Assembly: GCF_045291395.1 (NCBI RefSeq)
Contig: NZ_CP152342.1
Span: 310,001-374,000 of the forward strand
Direction: 5' to 3'
DNA length: 64,000 nucleotides
Source of the DNA: MR-S7 sp000400995
GTDB taxonomy: Bacteria; Pseudomonadota; Gammaproteobacteria; Burkholderiales; Burkholderiaceae_C
A model generated the notes under the pieces. The model did no database searches and had not been told where the DNA came from. It saw nothing but the letters and a program-made list of their open reading frames with translations. The position numbers and the translations under genes were made by a program. Position 1 is the first letter of the stretch. Every line of letters starts with the position of its first letter. Positions 40,785 to 48,506 of the stretch are shown one piece after another.

Positions 40785-41720
40785 ATGAGCAACATCACCC
40801 TCCAGACCGTCAGCTACCCCAACCTGGGCTGGCAAACCGCCGCCGACATCTACCTGCCGCCCGGCTTCGACGCAGGCCAGAAGTACCCCGCCATCGTCAG
40901 CACCCACCCCATCGGCAGTTGCAAGGAGCAGACCGCGGGCAACATCTACGCCCAGGGCCTGGCCGAGCAGGGCTTCGTGGTGCTGGTGCATGACGCGAGC
41001 TTCCAGGGCGCCAGCGGCGGCACGCCGCGCTTCATCGAGGATCCGGCCATCCGCGTGTCCGACATCCGCTTCGCCGTGGACTATCTGCAGTCGCTGCCTT
41101 ACGTGGACGCCGAGCGCATCGGCGCCATCGGCGTGTGCGGCGGCGGCGCGTACACCGTGCATGCGGGTATCACCGACCACCGGCTGAAGGCGCTGGTGTC
41201 CATCACTGGCGTGAACTACGGCCGCCTGATCCGCGAGGGCTTCGCCCAGTTCAAGCCGCGCATGCTGGCGAAGAACATCGCCAGCATGCGCACCGCCCAG
41301 GCGCAAGGGGCAAAGCGCGATGCAGCCAACCTGCTGCCCGAGTCCGTTGATGCGGCCCAGCAAGCCGGCATCACCGACATCGACGTGCTCGAAGCCACCG
41401 AGTACTACAAGACCGCGCGTGGCCAGAAGCCCCATGGCGCGACCAGCCAGCTCATGTCCTTCAGCGGCGCGGCGATGGGCTGGGACGCCTTCACCAACGC
41501 GGAAGTGCTGCTCACGCAGCCGCTGATGGTGGTGATCGGCGACAAGCCCGGCGGCTTCGGCGCCTACCGCGACGGCTGGGAGATCTACAGCCGCGCCGCG
41601 TCGGAGCACAAGCACATCGTCGTGGCCGAAGGCTGGTCGCACTACGACCTGTACGACCAGCCCGAGCCGGTGGCCATCGCTATGGCCCAGGTGGTGCCGT
41701 TCTTCAAGGAGCATCTGTGA
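40785..41720 (+). CDS. Alpha/beta hydrolase, second Cys-nucleophile copy
   Basis: A 311-residue paralogue of the preceding hydrolase: STHPIGSCKEQTAG matches SHPGGGVKEQTAG, and the nucleophile elbow is GVCGG (Cys118). The acid/His region is MVVIGDKPGGFGAYRDG and AEGWSHYDLYDQ. Its central part (170-230) differs clearly from the first copy, so substrates may differ. Its stop overlaps the next ATG (TGATG), indicating coupled translation with the NmrA-like gene. Confidence 0.87.
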   Translation: MSNITLQTVSYPNLGWQTAADIYLPPGFDAGQKYPAIVSTHPIGSCKEQTAGNIYAQGLAEQGFVVLVHDASFQGASGGTPRFIEDPAIRVSDIRFAVDYLQSLPYVDAERIGAIGVCGGGAYTVHAGITDHRLKALVSITGVNYGRLIREGFAQFKPRMLAKNIASMRTAQAQGAKRDAANLLPESVDAAQQAGITDIDVLEATEYYKTARGQKPHGATSQLMSFSGAAMGWDAFTNAEVLLTQPLMVVIGDKPGGFGAYRDGWEIYSRAASEHKHIVVAEGWSHYDLYDQPEPVAIAMAQVVPFFKEHL

Positions 41721-42358
41721 TGCGCAACGTCCTCATCCTGGGCGCCAGCGGCCAGATCGCGCAATGGGTCGTAAAGGCGCTGGCCGACGCCCCGGACGTG
41801 CGCCAGACCCTGCTGCTGCGCGACCCCAAGAAGCTCACGGGCCACGAGCCCGCGAATGCCCAGGTCGTCATCGGCAACGTGCTGGACAAGAAGCTGCTGA
41901 AAGCCGCCGTGACCGGCCAGGACATCGTCTACGCCAACCTGATCGGCGAAGACTTGGACAAGCAGGCCCAGGCCGTCATCGCCGCCATGCAGGCCGCGGG
42001 CGTCAAGCGTCTGGTCTTCGTGCTGTCGCTGGGCATCTACGACGAGATTCCCGGCAAGTTCGGCGAGTGGAACCAGGCCATCATCGGCGAAGACCTCAAG
42101 CCCTACCGCCGCGCCGCCGATGCCGTCGAAGCCTCGGGGCTGGACTACACCATCGTGCGCCCGGCCTGGCTGATGGACGAGGATGAGGTGGACTACGAAA
42201 CCACCGCCAAGGGTGAACCCTTCAAGGGCACCGTGGTCTCGCGCAAGAGCGTGGGCGACCTGATCGCCAAGGTCATCGCCAACCCCGCGCTGCATGTGGG
42301 CGCCAACCTGGGCGTCAACAAGCCCCACACTGATGGCGACAAGCCGTACTTCATGTAG
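41720..42358 (+). CDS. NmrA/SDR-type NAD(P)-binding protein
   Basis: A 212-residue atypical short-chain dehydrogenase. The nucleotide motif is LILGASGQIAQWVVKAL at the N-terminus, with NVLDKKLLKAAVTGQDIVYANLIGED and a downstream LDYTIVRPAWLMD typical of NAD(P)H-binding (PF13460) proteins; the classic YxxxK is not evident. The ATG at 41720 is preferred over the adjacent GTG (41717); AAGGAG lies upstream. It is third in the hydrolase operon. Catalytic role unproven. Confidence 0.85.
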   Translation: MRNVLILGASGQIAQWVVKALADAPDVRQTLLLRDPKKLTGHEPANAQVVIGNVLDKKLLKAAVTGQDIVYANLIGEDLDKQAQAVIAAMQAAGVKRLVFVLSLGIYDEIPGKFGEWNQAIIGEDLKPYRRAADAVEASGLDYTIVRPAWLMDEDEVDYETTAKGEPFKGTVVSRKSVGDLIAKVIANPALHVGANLGVNKPHTDGDKPYFM

Positions 42359-42367
42359 ACACAGCCC

Positions 42368-42877
42368 ATGCCCGTGACTATCCGCTCCGAGCTTCCTGCC
42401 GACATCCCCGCCATCCACGCCCTGACCGAGGCCGCGTTCCGCACCGCCCCGCACACGTCGCACACCGAGCAGTTCATCGTGAACGCCCTGCGCCAGGCAG
42501 GTGCCCTGCACCTCTCGCTGGTAGCACAGGACGCGGGCGCGGTGGTCGGCCACGTGGGCGTGTCTCCGGTGGCGCTATCCGACGGCGCGCCGCGCTGGTA
42601 CGGCTTGGCGCCCCTGTCCGTCGCGCCCGATCGGCAGCGCCAGGGCATGGGCGCCTTGCTGGTCATGGAGGCGCTGCGCCAGTTGAAGGACGGCGGCGCC
42701 GCTGGTTGCGTGTTGCTGGGCGATCCGGCCTACTACGCCCGTTTCGGCTTTCGGCCCGTGCCGGGACTGGTGCTGGAGGGGGTACCGCCAGAATATTTCC
42801 AGGCCCTCGCGTTCTCCGCCGCCGCCGTGCCGCAGGGCAGCGTCAGCTTCCACGCGGCCTTCAATGCGACGCGCTGA
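42368..42877 (+). CDS. GNAT-family N-acetyltransferase
   Basis: A 169-residue acetyltransferase. Acetyl-CoA-binding motif A is LGLAPLSVAPDRQRQGMGALLVMEALRQL-like (YGLAPLSVAPDRQRQGMGALL), and VLLGDPAYYARFGFRPVPGLVLEGVPPEYFQALAF is the usual YhbS-type ending. Nine bases separate it from the NmrA-like gene, so it probably ends that operon. The IS5-family element is inserted 16 bp beyond its stop. Confidence 0.9.
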   Translation: MPVTIRSELPADIPAIHALTEAAFRTAPHTSHTEQFIVNALRQAGALHLSLVAQDAGAVVGHVGVSPVALSDGAPRWYGLAPLSVAPDRQRQGMGALLVMEALRQLKDGGAAGCVLLGDPAYYARFGFRPVPGLVLEGVPPEYFQALAFSAAAVPQGSVSFHAAFNATR

Positions 42878-42893
42878 GCCGCGGCCGCGCTTA

Positions 42894-43735
42894 GAACGTG
42901 TTCAAGGTCTCTGTCGATATGAGAAGCTCGCAGGGTGAGAAAGAGCTACCCGAGCGACATCAGTCGCGAACAATTCGAGATCATCAAGCCGTTGCTGGAG
43001 AGCGCACGCAAGAAGACAGCGCCGCGCAAGATAGACCTGTACGAGGTGTTCTGCGCGGTGCTGTACCTGCTGCGCACGGGCTGCCAGTGGAGAGCGCTGC
43101 CCAGTGACTACCCGAAATGGCGCACGGTGCATTCGTACTGGGCCATCTGGAGCGAGCCGCGCGAGGGTGGCAGCCTGCTGGAGCAGGCTTTAAAAAAATC
43201 AGGTTGGCGCGGCCCGCGAGAAACTGGGTCGCAACGCCTGCAGCGCGTTCTTGATCGTGGACGCGCAGAGCGTGAAGAACGCGGATCCGGCGGCATTGAG
43301 GGGCTATGACGCGGGCAAGAAGGTCTCGGGGATCAAGCGCCACATCGCGGTGGATACGCAAGGGCTGCCCCATGCGGTGGCGGTGACCACGGCCGAGGTG
43401 ACGGACCGCAAAGGGGCATCGGGGGCGCTCAAGCGCTGCAAGCCCACCTTGGGCCGGGTGCAAAGCTTGCTGTGCGATAGCGGCTATGTCGGCCAGCCGT
43501 TCTCGCAGGGTGTTAGGGGCATCCTGGGCGAGCACGTGACGGTACAGATTGCCAAGCGCAGCGAGTTGCACACCTTCAAGGTCATGCCCAAGCGCTGGAT
43601 TGTCGAGCGCAGCTTTGCGTGGTTGGAGAAGAACCGCAGGCTATGGAAGAACTGCGAGCGCTGGCTCAACACCAGTTTGCAGTTCGTCCATCTGGCCTTC
43701 CTGGGCCTCTTGCTCAGAAGACTTTGAACACGTTC
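42894..43735 (+). mobile_element. IS5-family insertion sequence, 842 bp, flanked by TTA target duplication
   Basis: Terminal inverted repeats begin GAACGTGTTCAAGGTCT on the left, and the right end read inward is GAACGTGTTCAAAGTCT (one mismatch). Both ends are flanked by TTA (42891-42893 and 43736-43738), a TNA-type duplication as made by IS1031-like IS5 elements. Between them lies a DDE transposase gene broken into two frames. The right end touches a separate MITE-like element. The insertion disrupts no recognisable gene. Confidence 0.92.
42935..43727 (+). pseudogene. IS5-family transposase, two frames
   Basis: The first part (42935 to about 43200: SYPSDISREQFEIIKPLLES...LRTGCQWRALPSDYPKWRTVHSYWAIW) and the second (FLIVDAQSVKNADPA, GYDAGKKVSGIKRHIAVDT, VMPKRWIVERSFAWLEKNRRLWKNCER) together make a complete transposase with the DDE-type Asp (VDAQSVK) and the Y-(2)-R-(3)-E-(6)-K-like RWIVERSFAWLEKNRR. 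They are joined by a +1 change at or just after an A7 run (43192-43198). It may be a one-base insertion, or expression by slippage on the A-run. Upstream frame stops at 43309. Confidence 0.85.
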
Positions 43736-43738
43736 TTA

Positions 43739-44004
43739 GAGCCTGTTCATGATCTTTTCATTGTGCCCGTTGCCCCGCAAAGGCAGGGGCGGCAAGGCGC
43801 AAACCGCAGCCGGGCTGGTGGCCCTGCGAGGATTTGCAACGCCGCAGACGCTGCCTTTGCGGGGCAACCCTTCGGGCAAGGCAGCAGGCAGCCGCACTCG
43901 TCGTTGCGCACCTTGTCCAGGCCACCAGCATGGCCTGCAGTGCGCGCCTAGATTGCGACTGCCTGCTGCCTTGCGGGCACCATGAAAAGATCATGAACAG
44001 GCTC
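43739..44004. mobile_element. MITE-like element, 266 bp, inserted in the 3' end of pdxY
   Basis: The left end GAGCCTGTTCATGATCTTTT and the reverse complement of the right end agree over about 30 bases with one difference (CATTGTGCCCG against CATGGTGCCCG). It encodes no transposase. Inside, GTTGCCCCGCAAAGGCAG (43769-43786) is repeated as a perfect inverted copy at 43851-43868. It abuts the IS5-family element at the TTA duplication. Its own target duplication is not clear. The right arm supplies the last 18 codons and stop of pdxY. Confidence 0.75.
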
Positions 44005-44865
44005 TTGCAGGCGCTCGCCCAACTGCTCCTGCCAATCGATGCGAGATGTATGTAGCAGCAGTTCGGCGCTGCGCGTCTGGCGCGTGCGCCGCAGCGCGTG
44101 CACCACATGGTCGCAGGCGCGCGATACCGCGTCGGGCAGCGCCAGGCCCTGCAGCCAGTGGCCGGTGAGCGCTGCGCAGAACAGGTCGCCGGTGCCTTTG
44201 GGCGCGGCGTCGATGCGCGGGTGCGTGATGGCCTGCGCCTGCGTGGCGGTGACCAGCACCACACGCATGGCGTCCGGCGGCCAGGTGGCCGGCGCGGCGC
44301 TGGTCACCGCCACCCATTGCGTGCGGCCGGTGAGCAGCGTGCGCGCGGCGGCCACCACGCCGTCCATGTCGTCCACGGGCATGCCGGTGAGCTGCGCCAG
44401 CTCGAAGCCGTTGGGCGTGAGGCCGCTGGCCAGCGGCAGCAGGTGCGTGCGGCAGGCTTCGGCCATGCCGGGGGCGACGTAGACACCGGTGTCGTGGTCG
44501 CCCAGCACCGGGTCGAGCACGATGCGCAGCCCGGCGCGTTCGGCCAGCAGGGTGCGGGCCCAGCCGGCCAGCACGGCAGCCTGCGCCGGCTCGCCCAGGT
44601 AGCCCACCACCAGCGCGCGCAGCGCATGCAGCGCGCCGCGCGCCGACAGGTCGCGCAGGTAGCCGCCGAACCAGTCGAGCGGCACCGCGCCGCCGTGCAG
44701 CGTGGGGTAGTGCGGCGTGTTGCTGAGCAGCACCGTGGGCACGGCGGCCACCGCGAGGCCCAGCGCCTCCAGCGTGGGCACGGCGGCGTTGTTGCCCACA
44801 CGACCATAGACCACCTGGGACTGCACCGACACCACGTCCAGCTGCAGGGGTTCCAGGCCGGTCAT
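43948..44865 (-). CDS. pdxY: Pyridoxal kinase PdxY (C-terminus altered by MITE)
   Basis: A 305-residue ribokinase-fold enzyme that phosphorylates pyridoxal to PLP in the B6 salvage pathway. Signatures: VVSVQSQVVYGRVGNNAAVPTLEALGL, VLDPVLGDHDTGVYV, LTPNGFELAQLTG and the ATP/anion-hole GTGDLFCAALTGHWL with catalytic Asp. After ...QEQLGERLQ the sequence enters the MITE-like element, which encodes EPVHDLFMVP...AVAI and the stop. The catalytic part is whole, so activity may persist. It overlaps yggS by 4 bp. Confidence 0.93.
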   Translation of the reverse strand: MTGLEPLQLDVVSVQSQVVYGRVGNNAAVPTLEALGLAVAAVPTVLLSNTPHYPTLHGGAVPLDWFGGYLRDLSARGALHALRALVVGYLGEPAQAAVLAGWARTLLAERAGLRIVLDPVLGDHDTGVYVAPGMAEACRTHLLPLASGLTPNGFELAQLTGMPVDDMDGVVAAARTLLTGRTQWVAVTSAAPATWPPDAMRVVLVTATQAQAITHPRIDAAPKGTGDLFCAALTGHWLQGLALPDAVSRACDHVVHALRRTRQTRSAELLLHTSRIDWQEQLGERLQEPVHDLFMVPARQQAVAI

Positions 44866-45659
44866 GGCTGCTCTCCCGGGGTGGCGGCCTGCGGCCAGTA
44901 GTGGCTGTCGGGCAACGCCCGCGCGCCGAAGATCGCCTGGCCCACGCGCACGACAGTGGCGCCTTCCTCGATGGCGATCTCGAAGTCGCCGGACATGCCC
45001 ATGGAGAGCTCCTCCAAAGCGATGCCCGCGGGCGCCTCCTGGCGCAGCCGGTCGCGCAGCGTGCGCAGCCGCACGAAGCACTCGCGCACGCGCCCGGCCT
45101 CGCTGGAGAACAGCGCCAGCGTCATCAGCCCGCGCACGCGCAGCGCCGGGAAGGCGGGCAGGGCGCGCAGGAAGGCCGCCACTTCCCCCGGTGGCAGGCC
45201 GTACTTGCTGGCCTCGCCCGAGGTGTTGACCTGCACGAACACATCGAGCGCGCGGCCCTCGGCCTGCAGGCGGCGCTCCAGCGCCTCGGCCACGCGCAGG
45301 CTGTCCAGCGCCTGGAACTCGCTGGCGAAGCGCGCCACCAGCTTGGCCTTGTTGGTCTGCAGGTGGCCGATGACCGACCAGCGCAGATCGGGCAGATCCT
45401 GCGTGGCGAGCCATTTGCCGTGGGCCTCCTGCGGCTTGTTCTCGCCCAGCAGGCGGCAGCCCGCCGCGTGGGCCAGGCGCACGCTGGCCTCGGGCTGGGT
45501 CTTGCTCACGGGCAGCAGGCGCACGCCGGCCGGATCGCGCCCGGCGCGCTGGCAGGCGGCGGCGATGCGCGCCTGCACGGTGGCCAAGTGGCGCTCAAAG
45601 TCCTGCAGCGTGGCGGCCTGCGGGTAGCGGCCGTGCTGGTCGTGGCGGGTGGTTGTCAT
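44862..45659 (-). CDS. yggS: YggS/PLPBP family pyridoxal-phosphate homeostasis protein
   Basis: A 265-residue PLP-binding TIM-barrel protein that buffers free PLP and affects amino-acid and keto-acid balance. It has LLPVSKTQPEASVRLAHAAGCRLLGENKPQEAHGK (Lys of the Schiff base), WSVIGHLQTNKAKLVARF, VFVQVNTSGEASKYGL, LSMGMSGDFEIAIEEGATVVRVGQAIFG. It lies between pdxY (4-bp overlap) and the BenE-family gene (4-bp overlap), which makes a tight B6-related operon. Confidence 0.94.
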   Translation of the reverse strand: MTTTRHDQHGRYPQAATLQDFERHLATVQARIAAACQRAGRDPAGVRLLPVSKTQPEASVRLAHAAGCRLLGENKPQEAHGKWLATQDLPDLRWSVIGHLQTNKAKLVARFASEFQALDSLRVAEALERRLQAEGRALDVFVQVNTSGEASKYGLPPGEVAAFLRALPAFPALRVRGLMTLALFSSEAGRVRECFVRLRTLRDRLRQEAPAGIALEELSMGMSGDFEIAIEEGATVVRVGQAIFGARALPDSHYWPQAATPGEQP

Positions 45660-46873
45660 GACACGGCTCCTTTGCGTGACATCGTGGGCTGCGGCAGGCG
45701 GCCATGCAGCACCGCGTGGGCCACCAGCCCGACCACCAGCCCCCAGAACGCGCCGCCGATGCCCAGCAGCGTGATGTTGGCGGCGGCGGCCAGGAAGGTG
45801 ATCAGCGCCGACTCGCGCGCCTTCGCGTCGGCCAGGGCCGTGGCCAGGCTGGTGCCGATGGTGCCCAGCAGCGCCAGCCCCGCCAGCGTGGTGATGAAGG
45901 TGGCCGGCAGCGCCATGAACACCGCCGCCAGCGTGACGCCGAACACGCCCACGAGGATGTAGCACACGCCCGCCGCGATGCCGGCGATCCAGCGCTTGGA
46001 CGGGTCCTCGTGCGCCTCGCGCCCGGTGCAGATGGCGGCGGTGATGGCCGCGAGGTTGAAGGCGTGCGCGCCGAACGGCGCCATCAGCAGCGAGCCCAGC
46101 CCGGTCACGGCGACGATGGGGCTGGCGCTGGTGGCGTAGCCGTCGCCGCGCAGCACCAGCATGCCGGGCATGTACTGGCCGCTGAGCGTGATGAGGAACA
46201 GCGGCAGCGCCACGCTGAGCAGTGCGTTGAGCGAGAAAGCGGGCAGCGTGAACACCGGCGCCGCGAACTGCAGGCGCAGGCCCGACAGATCCACCCGCCC
46301 CTGCGCCAGCAGAAAACCCAGGCCCAGCAGCAGGATGCCCACCACCGCCCAGCGTGCCGCCACGCGGCGCAGCAGCACGTAGGCCAGCACCAGCAGCCCG
46401 GCCAGCAGCGGGTCGATGCCCATGCCGCCGAAGGCCCGGATGCCGAACTGCAGCAGGATGCCCGCCAGCAGCCCGGCCGCCACGCCGGGCGGAATCCAGC
46501 GGATCACGCGGTCGAACCAGCCCGACAGGCCCAGCGCCACGAAGGCCGCGGCCGACAGCAGGTAGGCGCCCACGGCCTCGGCATAGGGCGTGGTGGCCAG
46601 CGCCGTGACGAGGAACGCCGCCGCTGGCGTGGACCAGGCAGTGATGACCGGCGCGCGCGTCATCCAGCTCAGCAGCACGCCCGTGACCCCCACGCCGATG
46701 GAGATCGACCACACCCACGAGGCCGTCAGCGCCGGACTCAGTCCCGCCACCTTGGCGGCCTGGAACACCAGGATGAATGTGCCGCCGTAGTTGACGATGA
46801 CCGAGACCAGTCCGGCCACGATGGGGTGGATCAGATCGCGCGGGCGCAAAGGAGAGGGGTGTGCTTGCTGCAT
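45656..46873 (-). CDS. BenE-family transporter; candidate vitamin B6 vitamer transporter
   Basis: A 405-residue inner-membrane protein with about twelve helices, of the benzoate/H+ symporter BenE family (SISIGVGVTGVLLSWMTRAPVITAWSTPAAAFLV, APFGAHAFNLAAITAAICTGREAHEDPSKRWIAG). By similarity it would be called a benzoate transporter, but no aromatic degradation gene is near. It is first in an operon with yggS and pdxY and faces a PdxR-type regulator, so transport of pyridoxal, pyridoxine or pyridoxamine is a better guess from context. An upstream Met (46933) is possible, but MQQAHPS is preferred. Confidence 0.85.
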   Translation of the reverse strand: MQQAHPSPLRPRDLIHPIVAGLVSVIVNYGGTFILVFQAAKVAGLSPALTASWVWSISIGVGVTGVLLSWMTRAPVITAWSTPAAAFLVTALATTPYAEAVGAYLLSAAAFVALGLSGWFDRVIRWIPPGVAAGLLAGILLQFGIRAFGGMGIDPLLAGLLVLAYVLLRRVAARWAVVGILLLGLGFLLAQGRVDLSGLRLQFAAPVFTLPAFSLNALLSVALPLFLITLSGQYMPGMLVLRGDGYATSASPIVAVTGLGSLLMAPFGAHAFNLAAITAAICTGREAHEDPSKRWIAGIAAGVCYILVGVFGVTLAAVFMALPATFITTLAGLALLGTIGTSLATALADAKARESALITFLAAAANITLLGIGGAFWGLVVGLVAHAVLHGRLPQPTMSRKGAVS

Positions 46874-46892
46874 ATAGGCCGTGGGGTAAACC

Positions 46893-46942
46893 AGTGGAAG
46901 CTGCTTTTGTATTCCTAAAATGGCCTGAAGCAACCATCCACT
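46893..46942. promoter_or_regulatory. Possible PdxR operator in divergent promoter
   Basis: AGTGGAAGCTGCTT (46893-46906) and, inverted, AGTGGATGGTTGCTT (minus strand of 46928-46942) share AGTGGA and TGCTT. They lie between the BenE-family gene and the MocR-type regulator gene and are likely sites for that regulator. The arms are imperfect and binding is untested. Confidence 0.4.
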
Positions 46943-46964
46943 TTTTTAAGGAAGACCCAGCCAA

Positions 46965-48440
46965 TTGTTCAAGCATGCCCAACTCGAATCCGTGAAAGCC
47001 TGGCTGGGCGACCCCGCCCATGGCGCGCTGCCGCTGCATGTGCGCGTGCAGCGCGCGCTGCGGCAGTTGATCCTGGAGGGTGCGCTGGGCGGCGGCCAGC
47101 CCCTGCCCGCCTCGCGCGCGCTGGCGCAGTCGCTGGGCGTGTCGCGCGACACGGTGGAGGCGGCCTACGGCCAACTGCATGCCGAAGGCTTCATCGGGCG
47201 GCGCGTGGGCAGCGGCAGCTTCGTCTCGCCGCGCGCGCAACGCTTGGGCGCGCAGGCCCGGCGGCCCGCTACGCCAGCGGGCGCGCCGCGCCTGAGCCAG
47301 CGCGGCGAGGCGCTGTACCAGGGCGGCGGCGTGCGCGACTTCCTCGCGCCGCGCCCGTTCGCGCCCGGCCTGCCCGACACGCGCGCTTTCCCCCTCGCCA
47401 CCTGGGAGCGCCTGCAGCGCCAGGTGCTCAAGGAGCACGGCGCGCGCGCCCTGCTGCACAGTCCGCCGCAGGGCATGGAGCCGCTGCGCCGCGCCATCGC
47501 CGACTACGTGAACCTGGAGCGCGGCGCGCGCGCCACGCCCGAGCGCGTGCTGGTGCTTACCAGCTCCCAGCAGGCGCTGGCTCTGTGCGCCACGGTGCTG
47601 CTCGATGCGGGCGAGCGCATCTGCGTGGAAGACCCGCTCTACCTCGGCGCGCGCCGGGCCTTCGAGGCGGCAGGCCTGGCCTGCGTGCCCGTGCCAGTGG
47701 ACGGGGGCGGCATGCAGGTGCGGCGCCTGGAGGAGGAACGGGCCGCGCGCGCCGTGTTCCTCACCCCCTCGCACCAGTACCCCACCGGCGCCACGCTGGC
47801 GCTGGAGCGGCGCCTGGCCGTGGTGGACTGGGCGCACCGCCACCAGGCCTGGATCATCGAGGACGACTACGACAGCGAATTCCACTACGCCGGCAAGCCC
47901 ACGGCCTGCGTGCAGGGGCTGGACGCGCACGAGCGCACGCTCTACATCGGCACCTTCAGCAAGTCGTTGTTCCCTGGCCTGCGCATCGGCTACCTGGTGC
48001 TGCCGCCGCAGCTCGTGGCGCCCATGGCGGTGGCGCGCACGCTGCTGGACGGGCACAGCGCGCCCATCGCGCAGCTCACGCTGGCGCGCTTCATCGAGGG
48101 CGGGCACTTCGGCGCCCACGTGCGCGCCATGCGCGGCCTGTACGCCGCGCGGCGCGACGCGCTGGCGCGGCTGGTGCAGGAACACCTGGCCGCCTGGGTG
48201 CAGCCGCGCGTGCCCGCGGGCGGCATGCAGATGCCCTGCGTCTTCACCCGCGACATGCCCGAGCGCGCCGCCGTCGATGCCGCGCGCCGCGCGGGCATCG
48301 ACCTGCAGGGACTGTCGGCCCTGTACGCCGCCGCGCCGGCCGAGGCCGGGTTCCTCATGGGCTTCGCGGCCTATGCGCCGCAGGAGCTGGAGGCGGGCGT
48401 GAAGGCGCTGGCCGGGGTGCTGCGGCGTATGAGGATTTGA
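46965..48440 (+). CDS. pdxR: MocR/PdxR-type transcriptional regulator with aminotransferase-like domain
   Basis: A 491-residue regulator. Residues about 20-90 form a GntR winged helix (LHVRVQRALRQLILEGALGGGQPLPASRALAQSLGVSRDTVEAAYGQLHAEGFIGRRVGSGSFV). The rest is a class I aminotransferase fold that binds PLP, with the Schiff-base Lys in YIGTFSKSLFPGLRIGYLV and EDDYDSEFHYAGKP. The TTG start has AAGGAAG upstream. It is divergent from the BenE-yggS-pdxY operon and most likely senses PLP and controls it. The gene symbol is inferred from this context. Confidence 0.88.
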   Translation: MFKHAQLESVKAWLGDPAHGALPLHVRVQRALRQLILEGALGGGQPLPASRALAQSLGVSRDTVEAAYGQLHAEGFIGRRVGSGSFVSPRAQRLGAQARRPATPAGAPRLSQRGEALYQGGGVRDFLAPRPFAPGLPDTRAFPLATWERLQRQVLKEHGARALLHSPPQGMEPLRRAIADYVNLERGARATPERVLVLTSSQQALALCATVLLDAGERICVEDPLYLGARRAFEAAGLACVPVPVDGGGMQVRRLEEERAARAVFLTPSHQYPTGATLALERRLAVVDWAHRHQAWIIEDDYDSEFHYAGKPTACVQGLDAHERTLYIGTFSKSLFPGLRIGYLVLPPQLVAPMAVARTLLDGHSAPIAQLTLARFIEGGHFGAHVRAMRGLYAARRDALARLVQEHLAAWVQPRVPAGGMQMPCVFTRDMPERAAVDAARRAGIDLQGLSALYAAAPAEAGFLMGFAAYAPQELEAGVKALAGVLRRMRI

Positions 48441-48448
48441 GTGAAAAG

Positions 48449-48487
48449 TGCCTCTAGCGCTTATGCAGCAAGCGCAAGAAGCTATGA
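48449..48487. repeat. Comamonadaceae intergenic palindromic repeat, copy 7
   Basis: TGCCTCTAGCGCTTATGCAGCAAGCGCAAGAAGCTATGA: the inverted orientation of the family. It lies between the converging pdxR-type and monooxygenase-family genes. Confidence 0.82.
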
Positions 48488-48506
48488 ATAAGAGAGCGTT
48501 GGCGGA

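Noticed and set aside
43192..43198. Programmed -1 frameshift in the IS transposase
   Set aside because: The second half is in the +1 frame, so a -1 slip on A7 does not connect them. A one-base indel or transcript slippage fits better.
44862..48185. A 1107-codon minus-strand open frame
   Set aside because: Only its last part is real (yggS). The rest is antisense to the PdxR-type gene and out of frame with the BenE-family gene.
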